A stretch of 64,000 nt of DNA from Betaproteobacteria bacterium (GTDB lineage: Bacteria; Pseudomonadota; Gammaproteobacteria; Burkholderiales; Rhodocyclaceae): positions 186,001 to 250,000 of the forward strand of contig JAPTVL010000268.1 in assembly GCA_028065725.1 (NCBI GenBank), given 5' to 3'. A program made the translations under genes and the position numbers. The notes below the pieces were generated by a model. The model searched no databases, was not told where the DNA came from, and saw only the letters and a list, made by a program, of their open reading frames with translations. Shown here piece by piece: positions 1 to 7,629 of the stretch (positions are counted from its first letter, which is position 1; each line of letters starts with the position of its first letter).

Positions 1-1
1 G

Positions 2-937
2 CTCGACGACAAGACCTGCGGCGTGCAGATCCTGCCCGGCAAACGCGGCGAGCGCATCATGAAAAAGTACGCCAAGCTGGGCAAGAAGATGCCGGCCGCC
101 GCCGTGATCGGCTGCGATCCGCTGATCTTCATGGCCGGCACGCTGATGCACAAGGGCGCCAACGACTTCGACATCACCGGCACGGTGCGCGGCCAGCCCG
201 CCGAATTCCTCATGGCGCCGCTGACCGGATTGCCGGTGCCGGCCGGCGCCGAGATCGTGCTGGAAGGCGAGATCGATCCCAACAACTTCCGTCCGGAAGG
301 TCCGTTTGCCGAATACACCGGCTACTACACCGATGAACTGCACAAGGTCATCAACAAGCCGGCGCTGGAAGTGAAGCAGATCCTCCACCGCAACAACCCG
401 GTGCTGTGGGCCACCGGCCAGGGCCGCCCGGTCACCGACGTGCATATGCTGCTGGCTTTCACGCGTACCGCCACGCTGTGGACCGAACTGGAGCAGATGA
501 AGATTCCCGGCATCAGCTCGGTCTGCGTGCTGCCCGAGTCGGCCGGCCGCTTCTGGGCCGTGGTCTCGGTCAAGCAGATGTACCCGGGGCATTCCAACCA
601 GGTGGCCAACGCCGTGATCGGCAGCAACACCGGTTCCTACGGCATCAAGGGCATCATCACGGTCGATGACGACATCATGGCCGACGACCTGCAACGGGTG
701 TTCTGGGCGCTGTCCTGCCGCTACGACGCGGCACGCGGCACCGACATCCAGAAGCGCGGCCGCTCGACGCCGCTCGACCCGGCGCTCGATCCCGATCTCA
801 GCAAGCTCACCACCTCGCGCATCATCATGGATGCCTGCATTCCCTACGAGTGGAAGCAGAAGCCGGTCGAAGCGCGCATGGACGAGGAAATGCTGGCCAA
901 GATCAAGGGCCGCTGGGCCGAATACGGAATCGACTGA
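2..937 (+). CDS. ppcB: Phenylphosphate carboxylase beta-type subunit, UbiD family (5' truncated)
   Basis: The reading frame is open from the window edge, so only the last 311 residues are present. The protein is UbiD-family: it carries the GPFAEYTGYY block shared by UbiD decarboxylases and with the ppcA product below. Known for the family: phenylphosphate carboxylase of anaerobic phenol degraders uses two UbiD-like subunits plus small 18 kDa and 10 kDa subunits to carboxylate phenylphosphate to 4-hydroxybenzoate. The order here (UbiD-like, HAD, UbiD-like, 10 kDa) matches that enzyme, so beta is assigned from position and context. It ends 9 bp before ppcD, in one operon. Phenylphosphate synthase genes would be expected upstream, outside the window. 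Confidence 0.85.
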   Translation, partial: LDDKTCGVQILPGKRGERIMKKYAKLGKKMPAAAVIGCDPLIFMAGTLMHKGANDFDITGTVRGQPAEFLMAPLTGLPVPAGAEIVLEGEIDPNNFRPEGPFAEYTGYYTDELHKVINKPALEVKQILHRNNPVLWATGQGRPVTDVHMLLAFTRTATLWTELEQMKIPGISSVCVLPESAGRFWAVVSVKQMYPGHSNQVANAVIGSNTGSYGIKGIITVDDDIMADDLQRVFWALSCRYDAARGTDIQKRGRSTPLDPALDPDLSKLTTSRIIMDACIPYEWKQKPVEARMDEEMLAKIKGRWAEYGID

Positions 938-946
938 GGAGCACAC

Positions 947-1456
947 ATGGACAAGGCAAAAGACATCAAGCTGGTCATCCTCGACGTCGATGGCGTCATG
1001 ACCGACGGTCGCATCGTGATCGACGACAACGGCGTCGAGTCGCGCAACTTCGACATCAAGGACGGCATGGGCGTCGTGGTACTGATGATGAGCGGCGTCG
1101 AAGTGGCGATCATCACCTCGAAGAAATCCGGCGCCGTGCGCCATCGCGCCGAGGAGCTGAAGATCAAGCGCTTCCACGAAGGCATCAAGAAGAAGACCGA
1201 GCCCTACGAGGAAATGCTCAAGGAGATGGGCATCACCGATGCCCAGGTGGCCTACGTCGGCGACGACCTGGTGGACCTGTCGATGATGAAGCGCGTCGGC
1301 CTGCCGATCGCGGTGGGCGATGCCGTCGAGGACGTCAAGAAACACGCGGCCTATGTCACCAAGGCGCGCGGCGGCTACGGCGCGGTACGCGAAGTGGCCG
1401 AGATGATTCTGAAGGCGCAGGACAAGTGGGAAAAGATTCTGTCGAAAATCAGTTGA
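947..1456 (+). CDS. ppcD: Phenylphosphate carboxylase 18 kDa HAD-family subunit
   Basis: This 169-residue protein is a KdsC-like HAD phosphatase domain. The nucleophile motif DVDGVMTDG (Asp13, Asp15) is near the N-terminus and GDDLVD supplies the C-terminal acidic motif. In phenylphosphate carboxylase the 18 kDa delta subunit belongs to this family and is needed for phenylphosphate-dependent carboxylation, while the other subunits alone can do the CO2 exchange reaction. Its place between the two UbiD-like genes argues for this role over the lipopolysaccharide phosphatase KdsC. A GAGGAG ribosome site lies before the ATG. Confidence 0.87.
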   Translation: MDKAKDIKLVILDVDGVMTDGRIVIDDNGVESRNFDIKDGMGVVVLMMSGVEVAIITSKKSGAVRHRAEELKIKRFHEGIKKKTEPYEEMLKEMGITDAQVAYVGDDLVDLSMMKRVGLPIAVGDAVEDVKKHAAYVTKARGGYGAVREVAEMILKAQDKWEKILSKIS

Positions 1457-1488
1457 AGCGAAGCCCCTAACCGAATCGGGAGTCAGAC

Positions 1489-2946
1489 GTGTCAAAAATT
1501 TCAGCACCGAGAAGCAACCGCGAGTTCATCGAAGCCTGCGTCAAGGCCGGCGACGCCGTGCGCATCAAGCAGGAAGTCGATTGGGAGAACGAGGCCGGCG
1601 CCATCGTGCGCCGCGCCTGCGAACTGGGCGCCGCCGCGCCTTTCATGGAAAAGATCAAGGACTATCCGGGCTTTTCCTACTTCGGCGCGCCACTGTCTAC
1701 CTACCGCCGCATGGCGATCTCGCTGGGCATGGACCCCGCATCGACCCTGCCGGAGATCGGCAAGGAGTACCTGAAGCGCACCAACAGCGAACCGATTGCG
1801 CCGGTGGTGATCGACCGCAAGGACGCGCCCTGCAAGGAGAACATCCTGATGGGCGCCGATGTCGATCTGTGCAAGCTGCCGGTGCCGCTGGTGCACGACG
1901 GCGACGGCGGCCGTTATGTCGGCACCTGGCACGCGGTAGTGACCAAGCACCCGGTGCGCGGCGACGTGAATTGGGGCATGTACCGGCAGATGATGTTCGA
2001 CGGACGTACCATGTCGGGTGCCGTGTTTCCATTTTCCGACCTCGGCAAGCAACTCTCCGAGTACTACCTGCCGCGCGGGCTGTCCTGCCCCTTCGCCACC
2101 GCCATCGGCCTTTCGCCCTTGGCCGCCATGGCCGCCTGCGCGCCCTCGCCGATTCCTGAGCCGGAACTGGTCGGCATGCTCTCCGGCGAACCGGCACGGC
2201 TGGTGAAGTGCGAGACCAACGACCTCGAAGTGCCGGCCGATGCCGAAATCATCATCGAAGGCGAGATCTGTCCCGACTACAAGGTCGAGGAAGGCCCCTT
2301 CGGCGAATACACCGGCTACCGCACCAGCCCGCGCGACTTCCGCGTCACCTTCCGCGTCAATTGCATCACCTACCGCAACAACGCGACCATGACGATTTCC
2401 AACATGGGCGTGCCGCAGGACGAGGGCCAGTTGCTGCGGTCCTTCTCGCTCGGCCTGGAACTGGAAAAGCTGCTCAGGAGCCAGGGCATCCCGGTCACCG
2501 GCGTATACATGCATCCGCGCTCGACGCACCACATGATGATCGTCGGCGTCAAACCGACCTACTCCGGCATCGCCCAGCAGATCGCCCAGCTGGCGTTCGG
2601 CTCCAAGCTCGGCCCCTGGTTCCACATGGTCATGGTGGTCGACGACCAGACCGACATCTACAACTGGGACGAGGTCTACCACGCCTTCTGCACGCGCTGC
2701 CATCCCGAGAACGGCATCCACGTCTATCGCAACACCACCGGCACCCCGCTCTATCCCTTCGCCACGCCGCACGAGCGCAAGTATTCGATCGGTTCCAAGG
2801 TGCTGTTCGACTGCCTGTGGCCGGTGGACTGGGACAAGACCAACGACGTGCCGACCCTGGTCAGCTTCAAGAACGTGTACCCGAAGGACATCCAGGAACG
2901 GGTGCTGGCGAACTGGACGGCCTACGGCTATCCCGCCGCCAAATAA
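1489..2946 (+). CDS. ppcA: Phenylphosphate carboxylase alpha-type subunit, UbiD family
   Basis: This is a complete UbiD-family protein of 485 residues, the length reported for the 53-54 kDa carboxylase subunits. It starts at GTG (1489), supported by CGGGAG about 7 bases upstream. The GPFGEYTGYR block in the centre is the UbiD signature region. The active site would depend on prenylated FMN, which fits the ubiX gene 1.7 kb downstream. It acts in the cytoplasm with PpcB, PpcD and PpcC on phenylphosphate plus CO2, giving 4-hydroxybenzoate and phosphate. The alpha label rests on gene order. Confidence 0.87.
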   Translation: MSKISAPRSNREFIEACVKAGDAVRIKQEVDWENEAGAIVRRACELGAAAPFMEKIKDYPGFSYFGAPLSTYRRMAISLGMDPASTLPEIGKEYLKRTNSEPIAPVVIDRKDAPCKENILMGADVDLCKLPVPLVHDGDGGRYVGTWHAVVTKHPVRGDVNWGMYRQMMFDGRTMSGAVFPFSDLGKQLSEYYLPRGLSCPFATAIGLSPLAAMAACAPSPIPEPELVGMLSGEPARLVKCETNDLEVPADAEIIIEGEICPDYKVEEGPFGEYTGYRTSPRDFRVTFRVNCITYRNNATMTISNMGVPQDEGQLLRSFSLGLELEKLLRSQGIPVTGVYMHPRSTHHMMIVGVKPTYSGIAQQIAQLAFGSKLGPWFHMVMVVDDQTDIYNWDEVYHAFCTRCHPENGIHVYRNTTGTPLYPFATPHERKYSIGSKVLFDCLWPVDWDKTNDVPTLVSFKNVYPKDIQERVLANWTAYGYPAAK

Positions 2947-2958
2947 GGAGAGCATGCA

Positions 2959-3213
2959 ATGAACCAATGGGAAGTTTTCGTGATGGACCTGAGCGAGCTG
3001 GCCGAGGGCAAGGATATCGACATCAGCATCCGCACCCTCAACCCCGGCGTACACAAATACACCTACAAGCATGTGCGGGCGCAGGTGTCGAGCAGCCTGG
3101 ACAAGTTTCCGGACCAGCTTCAGGTACGCATGGGCCGCGGCCAGCTCAGCGCTGCGAAGTTCTCGATCAAGGTGATCGAGGAAATCCGCCGCCTGCCGCC
3201 GCAATACTCATAA
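2959..3213 (+). CDS. ppcC: Phenylphosphate carboxylase 10 kDa subunit
   Basis: This small acidic/basic protein of 84 residues follows ppcA by 12 bp with a good AAGGAG site. Its size and position match the 10 kDa gamma subunit of phenylphosphate carboxylase. There are no catalytic motifs, cysteines or membrane segments; a structural role in the carboxylase core complex is the known function. The identification relies on synteny, because the sequence has no motif that would be diagnostic alone. Confidence 0.8.
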   Translation: MNQWEVFVMDLSELAEGKDIDISIRTLNPGVHKYTYKHVRAQVSSSLDKFPDQLQVRMGRGQLSAAKFSIKVIEEIRRLPPQYS

Positions 3214-3230
3214 TCAGGGAGAAGCGAAAG

Positions 3231-3258
3231 CGGCGGTGGCACCGTAGCGCCACCGCCG
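3231..3258 (+). other. Intercistronic hairpin after ppcC
   Basis: A perfect 10-bp stem (CGGCGGTGGC pairing with GCCACCGCCG) with an 8-base loop lies between the ppcC stop codon and the next gene. The 3' arm merges with one copy of the dispersed short repeat. There is only a short T run after it, so it may be an mRNA stability or partial termination element separating ppc transcripts from the cofactor genes. Confidence 0.4.
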
Positions 3259-3263
3259 ACTTT
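3240..3263 (-). repeat. Dispersed 24-bp motif, copy 1
   Basis: Read on the minus strand it begins AAAGTCGGCG and continues GTGGCGCTACGG, close to the window-wide consensus. It lies in the gap between ppcC and the following ubiD-like gene. Confidence 0.5.
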
Positions 3264-3271
3264 GCCGAGTC

Positions 3272-4627
3272 ATGACTTACCCCGATCTGCGTGCTTTTAT
3301 CTCCGACCTCGGCAGCGACCTGCTGGCCGTCAAACAGCCCTTCGACCCGAAGCACGAAATGGCCGCGCTGCTGCGCGAAATGCCGGCCAACGGACCGGCC
3401 GTGCTGTTCGAAAACGTCACTGGGCATCCCGGCGCGCGCGTGGTCGGCAATCTGGTCGCCAGCCGCAAGCGCGTGGCGAAGGCGCTGGACACCAGCGAAG
3501 CGGAACTCAACGCGACCTACCTGCAACGCACGCGGCAGGGCATCGCCCCGCGCCGTACCGAGGACGCGCCGGTCAAGGAGATGTGCCACCTGGCGCCGTT
3601 CGACTTGGGCCGCCTGCTGCCGGTGCTGACCCACTACGCCGGCGACGGCGGGCCTTTCATCACTACCGGCGTCGTGCTGTGCACCGATCCGGCGACGGGC
3701 CGTCGCGGCATGGGCATCCACCGCATGATGGTCAAGGGCGGTACGCGCATGGGCATCCTGCTGGCCAATCCGCCCCTGTCCACCTTCCTCGCCAATGCCG
3801 AAGCCGCCGGCCAGCCACTCGACATCGCGGTTGCACTCGGCGTCGAACCGGCGCTGCTGATCGCCGCCGTGGTCAAGGCCGGTCCGCAGGGGCCGGACAA
3901 GATGGATATGGCCGGCGCCCTGCGCGGCGCGCCGGTGGATATGGTCCGTGCCGAGACGGTCGCCGTCGATGTTCCGGCGCGAGCCGAGATCATCATCGAA
4001 GGCCGCATACTGCCCGGAGTGCGCGAAGCCGAGGGGCCCTTCGGCGAGAACACCGGCTACTATTTCTCGAATGTCAGCCCGGTAGTGGAAATGACGGCCG
4101 TCACCCACCGCCGCGATTTCATCTACGGCGCCCTCTGCCCCTGGACCGCCGATGTCGACGCCCTGCTCTCACTGGCGGCCGGTACCGAACTGCTGGGCCA
4201 GTTGCGCACCCAGATGAGCGACATCGCCGATCTCGACCTGACTACCGGCACCTGCGGCTTCACCGCGGTCATTGCCTTGAGCAAGGCCAAACCCACCGAC
4301 GTGCGGCGCCTGATCCATCTGGTGTTCGGCATGGACAAGCGCGTCAAACTGGTGACCGTGGTCGATGACGACGTCGATATCCGCAACCCGCGCGAAGTGT
4401 CCTGGGCGCTGGCGACGCGCTTCCAGCCCGACCGCGACACGGTGATACTGAGCGGCATGGAAGGCTACGTGATCGATCCATCCTGCGGCGGCGGCAACCT
4501 CGGCTCGCGCATGGGCATGGACGCCACTCGCGGCAGCGGCCCGGAGTTCGATAAGATCACGATTCCGGCCGCTGCTGCGGCCAAGGCCAGGAACGTCCTG
4601 GCCGAACTCGGGTTTGTTACGGCTTAG
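3272..4627 (+). CDS. UbiD family (de)carboxylase, third paralogue
   Basis: This 451-residue protein is a further UbiD-family member, with the GPFGENTGYYF signature block and the conserved VVDDDVDI segment late in the protein. It is distinct from PpcA and PpcB and is a complete stand-alone decarboxylase-type protein. Genes of this type are known downstream of ppc in phenol degraders but their task is not settled; options are a related hydroxybenzoate decarboxylase or an accessory carboxylase. It is immediately followed by ubiX, so it could be the main client of the prenylated flavin. The exact substrate cannot be read from the sequence. Confidence 0.8.
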   Translation: MTYPDLRAFISDLGSDLLAVKQPFDPKHEMAALLREMPANGPAVLFENVTGHPGARVVGNLVASRKRVAKALDTSEAELNATYLQRTRQGIAPRRTEDAPVKEMCHLAPFDLGRLLPVLTHYAGDGGPFITTGVVLCTDPATGRRGMGIHRMMVKGGTRMGILLANPPLSTFLANAEAAGQPLDIAVALGVEPALLIAAVVKAGPQGPDKMDMAGALRGAPVDMVRAETVAVDVPARAEIIIEGRILPGVREAEGPFGENTGYYFSNVSPVVEMTAVTHRRDFIYGALCPWTADVDALLSLAAGTELLGQLRTQMSDIADLDLTTGTCGFTAVIALSKAKPTDVRRLIHLVFGMDKRVKLVTVVDDDVDIRNPREVSWALATRFQPDRDTVILSGMEGYVIDPSCGGGNLGSRMGMDATRGSGPEFDKITIPAAAAAKARNVLAELGFVTA

Positions 4628-4675
4628 GCGATGCGTGCGCCTTCCCGCGACAGACCCTCAAGCGAGGAAAAGAAC

Positions 4676-5269
4676 ATGAAGCTGGTCGTTGGAATTTCCG
4701 GGGCAAGCGGCGCCATCTACGGCCTGCGCATTCTAGAAGTGCTGCAGCAGGCGGGCGTCGAAACCCATCTGATCATGTCGGATTCGGCCAAGCGCACCAT
4801 CGTCTATGAAACCGATTACACGATCGACCGGGTCAAGGCCCTGGCCAGTTATGTGCACGACATCAACGACGTCGGCGCCTGCATTTCCTCGGGCTCGTTC
4901 AAGACGGCCGGCATGGTCATCGCGCCCTGCTCGATCAAGACGCTCTCGGCGCTGGCCAATTCCTTCAACACCAACCTGCTGATCCGCGCCGCCGACGTCT
5001 GCCTCAAGGAACGCCGCAAGACGGTGCTGATGCTGCGCGAGACGCCGCTGCACCTCGGCCACCTGCGCCTGATGAGCCAGGTCACCGAAGCCGGCGCAGT
5101 GCTGGTGCCGCCGCTGCCGGCCTTCTACCATCGGCCGAAGACACTGGAGGACATCATCGACCAGTCGGTGAACAAGGCGCTCGACCAGTTCGACCTCGGC
5201 GTCGAACTCAATCTGTTCAAGCGCTGGACCGGCAACGAGGAACGCGAGAAGGCCAAGTCCGGCCAATGA
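4676..5269 (+). CDS. ubiX: Flavin prenyltransferase, UbiX family
   Basis: This 197-residue protein begins MKLVVGISGASGAIYG, the FMN-binding N-terminus of UbiX/Pad1. Known role: it joins a dimethylallyl group to FMN to make prenylated FMN, the cofactor of UbiD enzymes. I chose the ATG at 4676 over an upstream in-frame ATG (4631) because AGGAAAAG precedes it and the family starts with this strand. Standing after three UbiD-family genes, it most likely makes cofactor for phenylphosphate carboxylase and the third paralogue. A separate housekeeping copy for ubiquinone may exist elsewhere. Confidence 0.9.
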   Translation: MKLVVGISGASGAIYGLRILEVLQQAGVETHLIMSDSAKRTIVYETDYTIDRVKALASYVHDINDVGACISSGSFKTAGMVIAPCSIKTLSALANSFNTNLLIRAADVCLKERRKTVLMLRETPLHLGHLRLMSQVTEAGAVLVPPLPAFYHRPKTLEDIIDQSVNKALDQFDLGVELNLFKRWTGNEEREKAKSGQ

Positions 5270-5273
5270 CGCG

Positions 5274-5666
5274 ATGCGCATGACGCTGGAGGGCACCCTG
5301 TGCAGCGGGCTCGGCGAAGGCGCCGGCTTCATCGCACTGGACTGGGTCGATCGCCAATTTCGCGACAAGCTGGGTTATCGGCCCTATCCCGGCACGCTGA
5401 ACCTGAGCCTGGAAGGCGCCGACTGGATCGCCGCGCGCGAGGCGATGCAACTCGCGGCCGGCATCGCCATCGAGCCGCAGGCCGGCTTCTGCGCCGCCAA
5501 GTGCTTCGCCGTGCTGATCGACGGCTCGGTCGCCGGCGCGGCGGTGCTGCCTGAAGTCGGCGACTACCCCGCGCACAAGCTGGAAATCGTCGCGCCGGTG
5601 GCCGTGCGTGAGGAACTGCACCTGAACGACGGCGATCGCGTGACGCTGCAAATGCAAATCGAATGA
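5274..5666 (+). CDS. CTP-dependent (archaeal-type, DUF120) riboflavin kinase homologue
   Basis: This 130-residue protein shows the hallmarks of the DUF120/RibK family: an early glycine-rich segment (SGLGEGAGFI), the block LGYRPYPGTLNLSL, and the C-terminal LEIVAPVAVREELHLNDGD. The archaeal enzymes phosphorylate riboflavin with CTP to give FMN. Bacteria normally use the unrelated ATP-dependent RibF. Here the gene starts 4 bp after ubiX and overlaps the next gene by 4 bp, so it belongs to the operon. A reasonable inference is that it boosts FMN supply for UbiX. Whether the CTP-binding residues are intact needs alignment. Confidence 0.8.
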   Translation: MRMTLEGTLCSGLGEGAGFIALDWVDRQFRDKLGYRPYPGTLNLSLEGADWIAAREAMQLAAGIAIEPQAGFCAAKCFAVLIDGSVAGAAVLPEVGDYPAHKLEIVAPVAVREELHLNDGDRVTLQMQIE

Positions 5667-6214
5667 CCGCCGCCTTCTGCAGCCAGTGTGCGACGCCGAT
5701 GGCTCCAGCCATGCTCGGCGGCAAAGAGCGCCCGCAGTGCCCCGCCTGCGGCTTCGTCGCCTGGCGCAACCCGGCGCCGGTCGGCATGGCGCTGATCGAA
5801 CACGAGGACCGCCTGGTGCTGATCCGCCGCAGCGCGGCGCCGCTGGCGGATTACTGGGCACCTCCCGCCGGCTACGTCGAGTGCGGCGAATCGGTGCCCG
5901 CGGCGGTCTGCCGCGAAGCGCACGAGGAGTGCGGGCTGTTGATCGAACTCGACGACCTGATCGGCGTCTATTCGCAGGTGGACGTCGATGTGCTGATCGT
6001 CGCCTACCGCGCCCATTCCTGCGGCGGCAGCCTGCGTGCCGGCGACGATGCCAGCGACGCACGCCTGTTTGCCGCGAATGAATTGCCGCTGCAGCCGCCG
6101 CCGAAAGACGGCAGCGCCACCGACCTCTGGCTTTATCAGGTCGTCGGCGACACGATTGCGCACTGGCGCGGGGCACGCCGCACCGACCAGAACATCAGGA
6201 GATCCACACCATGA
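5663..6214 (+). CDS. Nudix hydrolase with N-terminal zinc ribbon
   Basis: The 183-residue protein has a zinc ribbon (Cys6, Cys9, Cys26, Cys29) and then a Nudix domain with a complete signature around GYVECGESVPAAVCREAHEECG. Nudix enzymes hydrolyse nucleoside diphosphate derivatives; zinc-ribbon members are often NADH, ADP-ribose or related pyrophosphatases. A MutT-like gene is known to lie at the end of phenol operons in Thauera-type bacteria, so this is a conserved neighbour of ppc. Near ubiX and a riboflavin kinase, a flavin or isoprenyl-diphosphate derivative is a possible substrate, but that is speculation. Confidence 0.8.
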   Translation: MTAAFCSQCATPMAPAMLGGKERPQCPACGFVAWRNPAPVGMALIEHEDRLVLIRRSAAPLADYWAPPAGYVECGESVPAAVCREAHEECGLLIELDDLIGVYSQVDVDVLIVAYRAHSCGGSLRAGDDASDARLFAANELPLQPPPKDGSATDLWLYQVVGDTIAHWRGARRTDQNIRRSTP

Positions 6215-6672
6215 TCGGCAACATCACCCCTGCCCTGCCGGAGAAACTCGTCGGCTACCTGCGCCCCGGCGCCCCGGCGCTGCTGCTCACCAGCGGTGCC
6301 GATGGCTATTCCACGTCTGCCTACACTTGGGCGCTGAGCCTCGATGACAAACGCCTGCGCTTCGCGGTCGATGTCGGCGGCTCGTCCATGACCAACCTGC
6401 AGCGCAGCGGCCAGGCCTCGATCCAGATTATCGGTCCCGGCGACATCAGCTTTCTGGTCAAAGGCAGATCGCGCATGATCAAGGAACGGATCGATGCCGC
6501 AGCGCCCTATTCGATCCAGCTCTTCGAAATGGATGTGATGGGCGCCAAGGACCAGTCCTGGACCGGCGTCAGCACCACGGCCCTGATGTACGAATGGCCG
6601 GCCGCACAGCGCGAAGCCATGCTGAAGATGGAACAGGCGGTATATGCCGAAATGCGCGACTTCGCCGCCTGA
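6211..6672 (+). CDS. Pyridoxamine 5'-phosphate oxidase-like FMN-binding split-barrel protein
   Basis: This 153-residue protein has the size and strand pattern of the PNPOx-like split barrel, with the central segment where hydrophobic strands precede ASIQIIGPGDISFLVKG. Members bind FMN, F420 or haem and many are oxidoreductases of unknown substrate. It overlaps the Nudix gene by 4 bp and has AGGAG in front of its ATG. The operon already contains ubiX and a riboflavin kinase, so an FMN-linked task is plausible; I cannot name the reaction. Confidence 0.6.
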   Translation: MIGNITPALPEKLVGYLRPGAPALLLTSGADGYSTSAYTWALSLDDKRLRFAVDVGGSSMTNLQRSGQASIQIIGPGDISFLVKGRSRMIKERIDAAAPYSIQLFEMDVMGAKDQSWTGVSTTALMYEWPAAQREAMLKMEQAVYAEMRDFAA

Positions 6673-6696
6673 ACCCGGTCGGGCGATGCGAGCCGA

Positions 6697-7434
6697 ATGA
6701 AAAGCCGGACTCCTGACGCAACGCTGATCTATGCCATCGGCGACCTGCACGGCCGGCTCGACCTGCTCGACGACATGCAGCGCCGCATCGAGGCCGATGC
6801 GCGCCTGCGCCCGGCGGCGCGCAAGCGGGTGGTCTATCTCGGCGACTATGTCAGCCGCGGCGCGGATTCGCCCCGCGTGGTGGAGCGGGTCATCGAATGG
6901 CTGCCAGACGGCTTCGAGCGCGTGACGCTCAAGGGCAACCACGAGGACCTGCTGCTGCGCTTCATCGATGGCGACATCGCCGCCGGCGCCCACTGGTTCG
7001 ACTACGGCGGCCTCGACACCCTGGCTGCCTACGGCGTTGCGATCGGGGATCATCTGGCGCGCGACGCTGCCAGCGTCGCGCAACTGCGCGCGAGCCTGGC
7101 CGCCGCACTGCCGCCATCACACCTCGCCTTCTTCCGCGCGCTGGGAGTGCGCCACCGCGCCGGCGACTACTGCTTCGTGCATGGCGGGATACGCCCGGGC
7201 ATAGCGCTCGACGAGCAGAACGACCACGACTGCATGTGGATCCGCCGCAGCTTTCTCGATTCCGAGGCGGATCACGGCGCCATCATCGTGCATGGCCACA
7301 GCATCAGCCCGCAACCGGACGTCCGCCGCAACCGCATCGGCATCGATACCGGCGCCTACCGCAGCGGCGTTCTGACCTGCCTGGTACTCGACGGCGAGAG
7401 CCGCAGTTTTCTGCAAACCGCCAGTCCCGTCTGA
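6697..7434 (+). CDS. Calcineurin-like metallophosphoesterase (PPP-type phosphatase)
   Basis: The 245-residue protein has the ordered metal-binding motifs of the PPP phosphatase superfamily: GDLHGR near residue 16, GDYVSRG near residue 49, GNHEDLL near residue 76, then a late HGG and HGHS. Bacterial members of this length are Ser/Thr phosphatases or diadenosine tetraphosphatases. The usual GDYVDRG reads GDYVSRG here. It is 24 bp downstream of the preceding gene and ends the phenol operon. The substrate is unknown. Confidence 0.75.
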   Translation: MKSRTPDATLIYAIGDLHGRLDLLDDMQRRIEADARLRPAARKRVVYLGDYVSRGADSPRVVERVIEWLPDGFERVTLKGNHEDLLLRFIDGDIAAGAHWFDYGGLDTLAAYGVAIGDHLARDAASVAQLRASLAAALPPSHLAFFRALGVRHRAGDYCFVHGGIRPGIALDEQNDHDCMWIRRSFLDSEADHGAIIVHGHSISPQPDVRRNRIGIDTGAYRSGVLTCLVLDGESRSFLQTASPV

Positions 7435-7444
7435 CCAATAAATG

Positions 7445-7468
7445 AAAGTCGGCGATGGCGCGACGGCG
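7445..7468 (+). repeat. Dispersed 24-bp motif, copy 2
   Basis: AAAGTCGGCG followed by ATGGCGCGACGGCG in the gap after the metallophosphatase gene. It matches the consensus at most positions. Confidence 0.5.
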
Positions 7469-7485
7469 ACCTGTATCAGGGTTTT

Positions 7486-7533
7486 ATGATGGACTACAAA
7501 TGATTTGACTTCCATCATTCTCGCATATATCCT
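7486..7533 (+). promoter_or_regulatory. Promoter and operator upstream of the kor-hcr operon
   Basis: ATGATGGA at 7486-7493 is inverted as TCCATCAT at 7511-7518. A promoter fits inside: TTGACT (7505-7510), 17 bases, then TATCCT (7528-7533). The inverted repeat covers the -35 box and spacer, as expected for a repressor site. The left arm and its continuation resemble the sequence at 16898, in front of the aldehyde oxidoreductase gene, suggesting one regulator for both. This AT-rich 195-bp gap separates the ppc operon from the kor-hcr operon. Confidence 0.6.
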
Positions 7534-7629
7534 ACGTCATTGGTATGGTTATTTAGGTTTGATTTAATCAGGATTCAACAAAGCGCCCGCGTAGCGAAAA
7601 CGCGGCGTTGCAAACGGAGGAGGAAGCTC

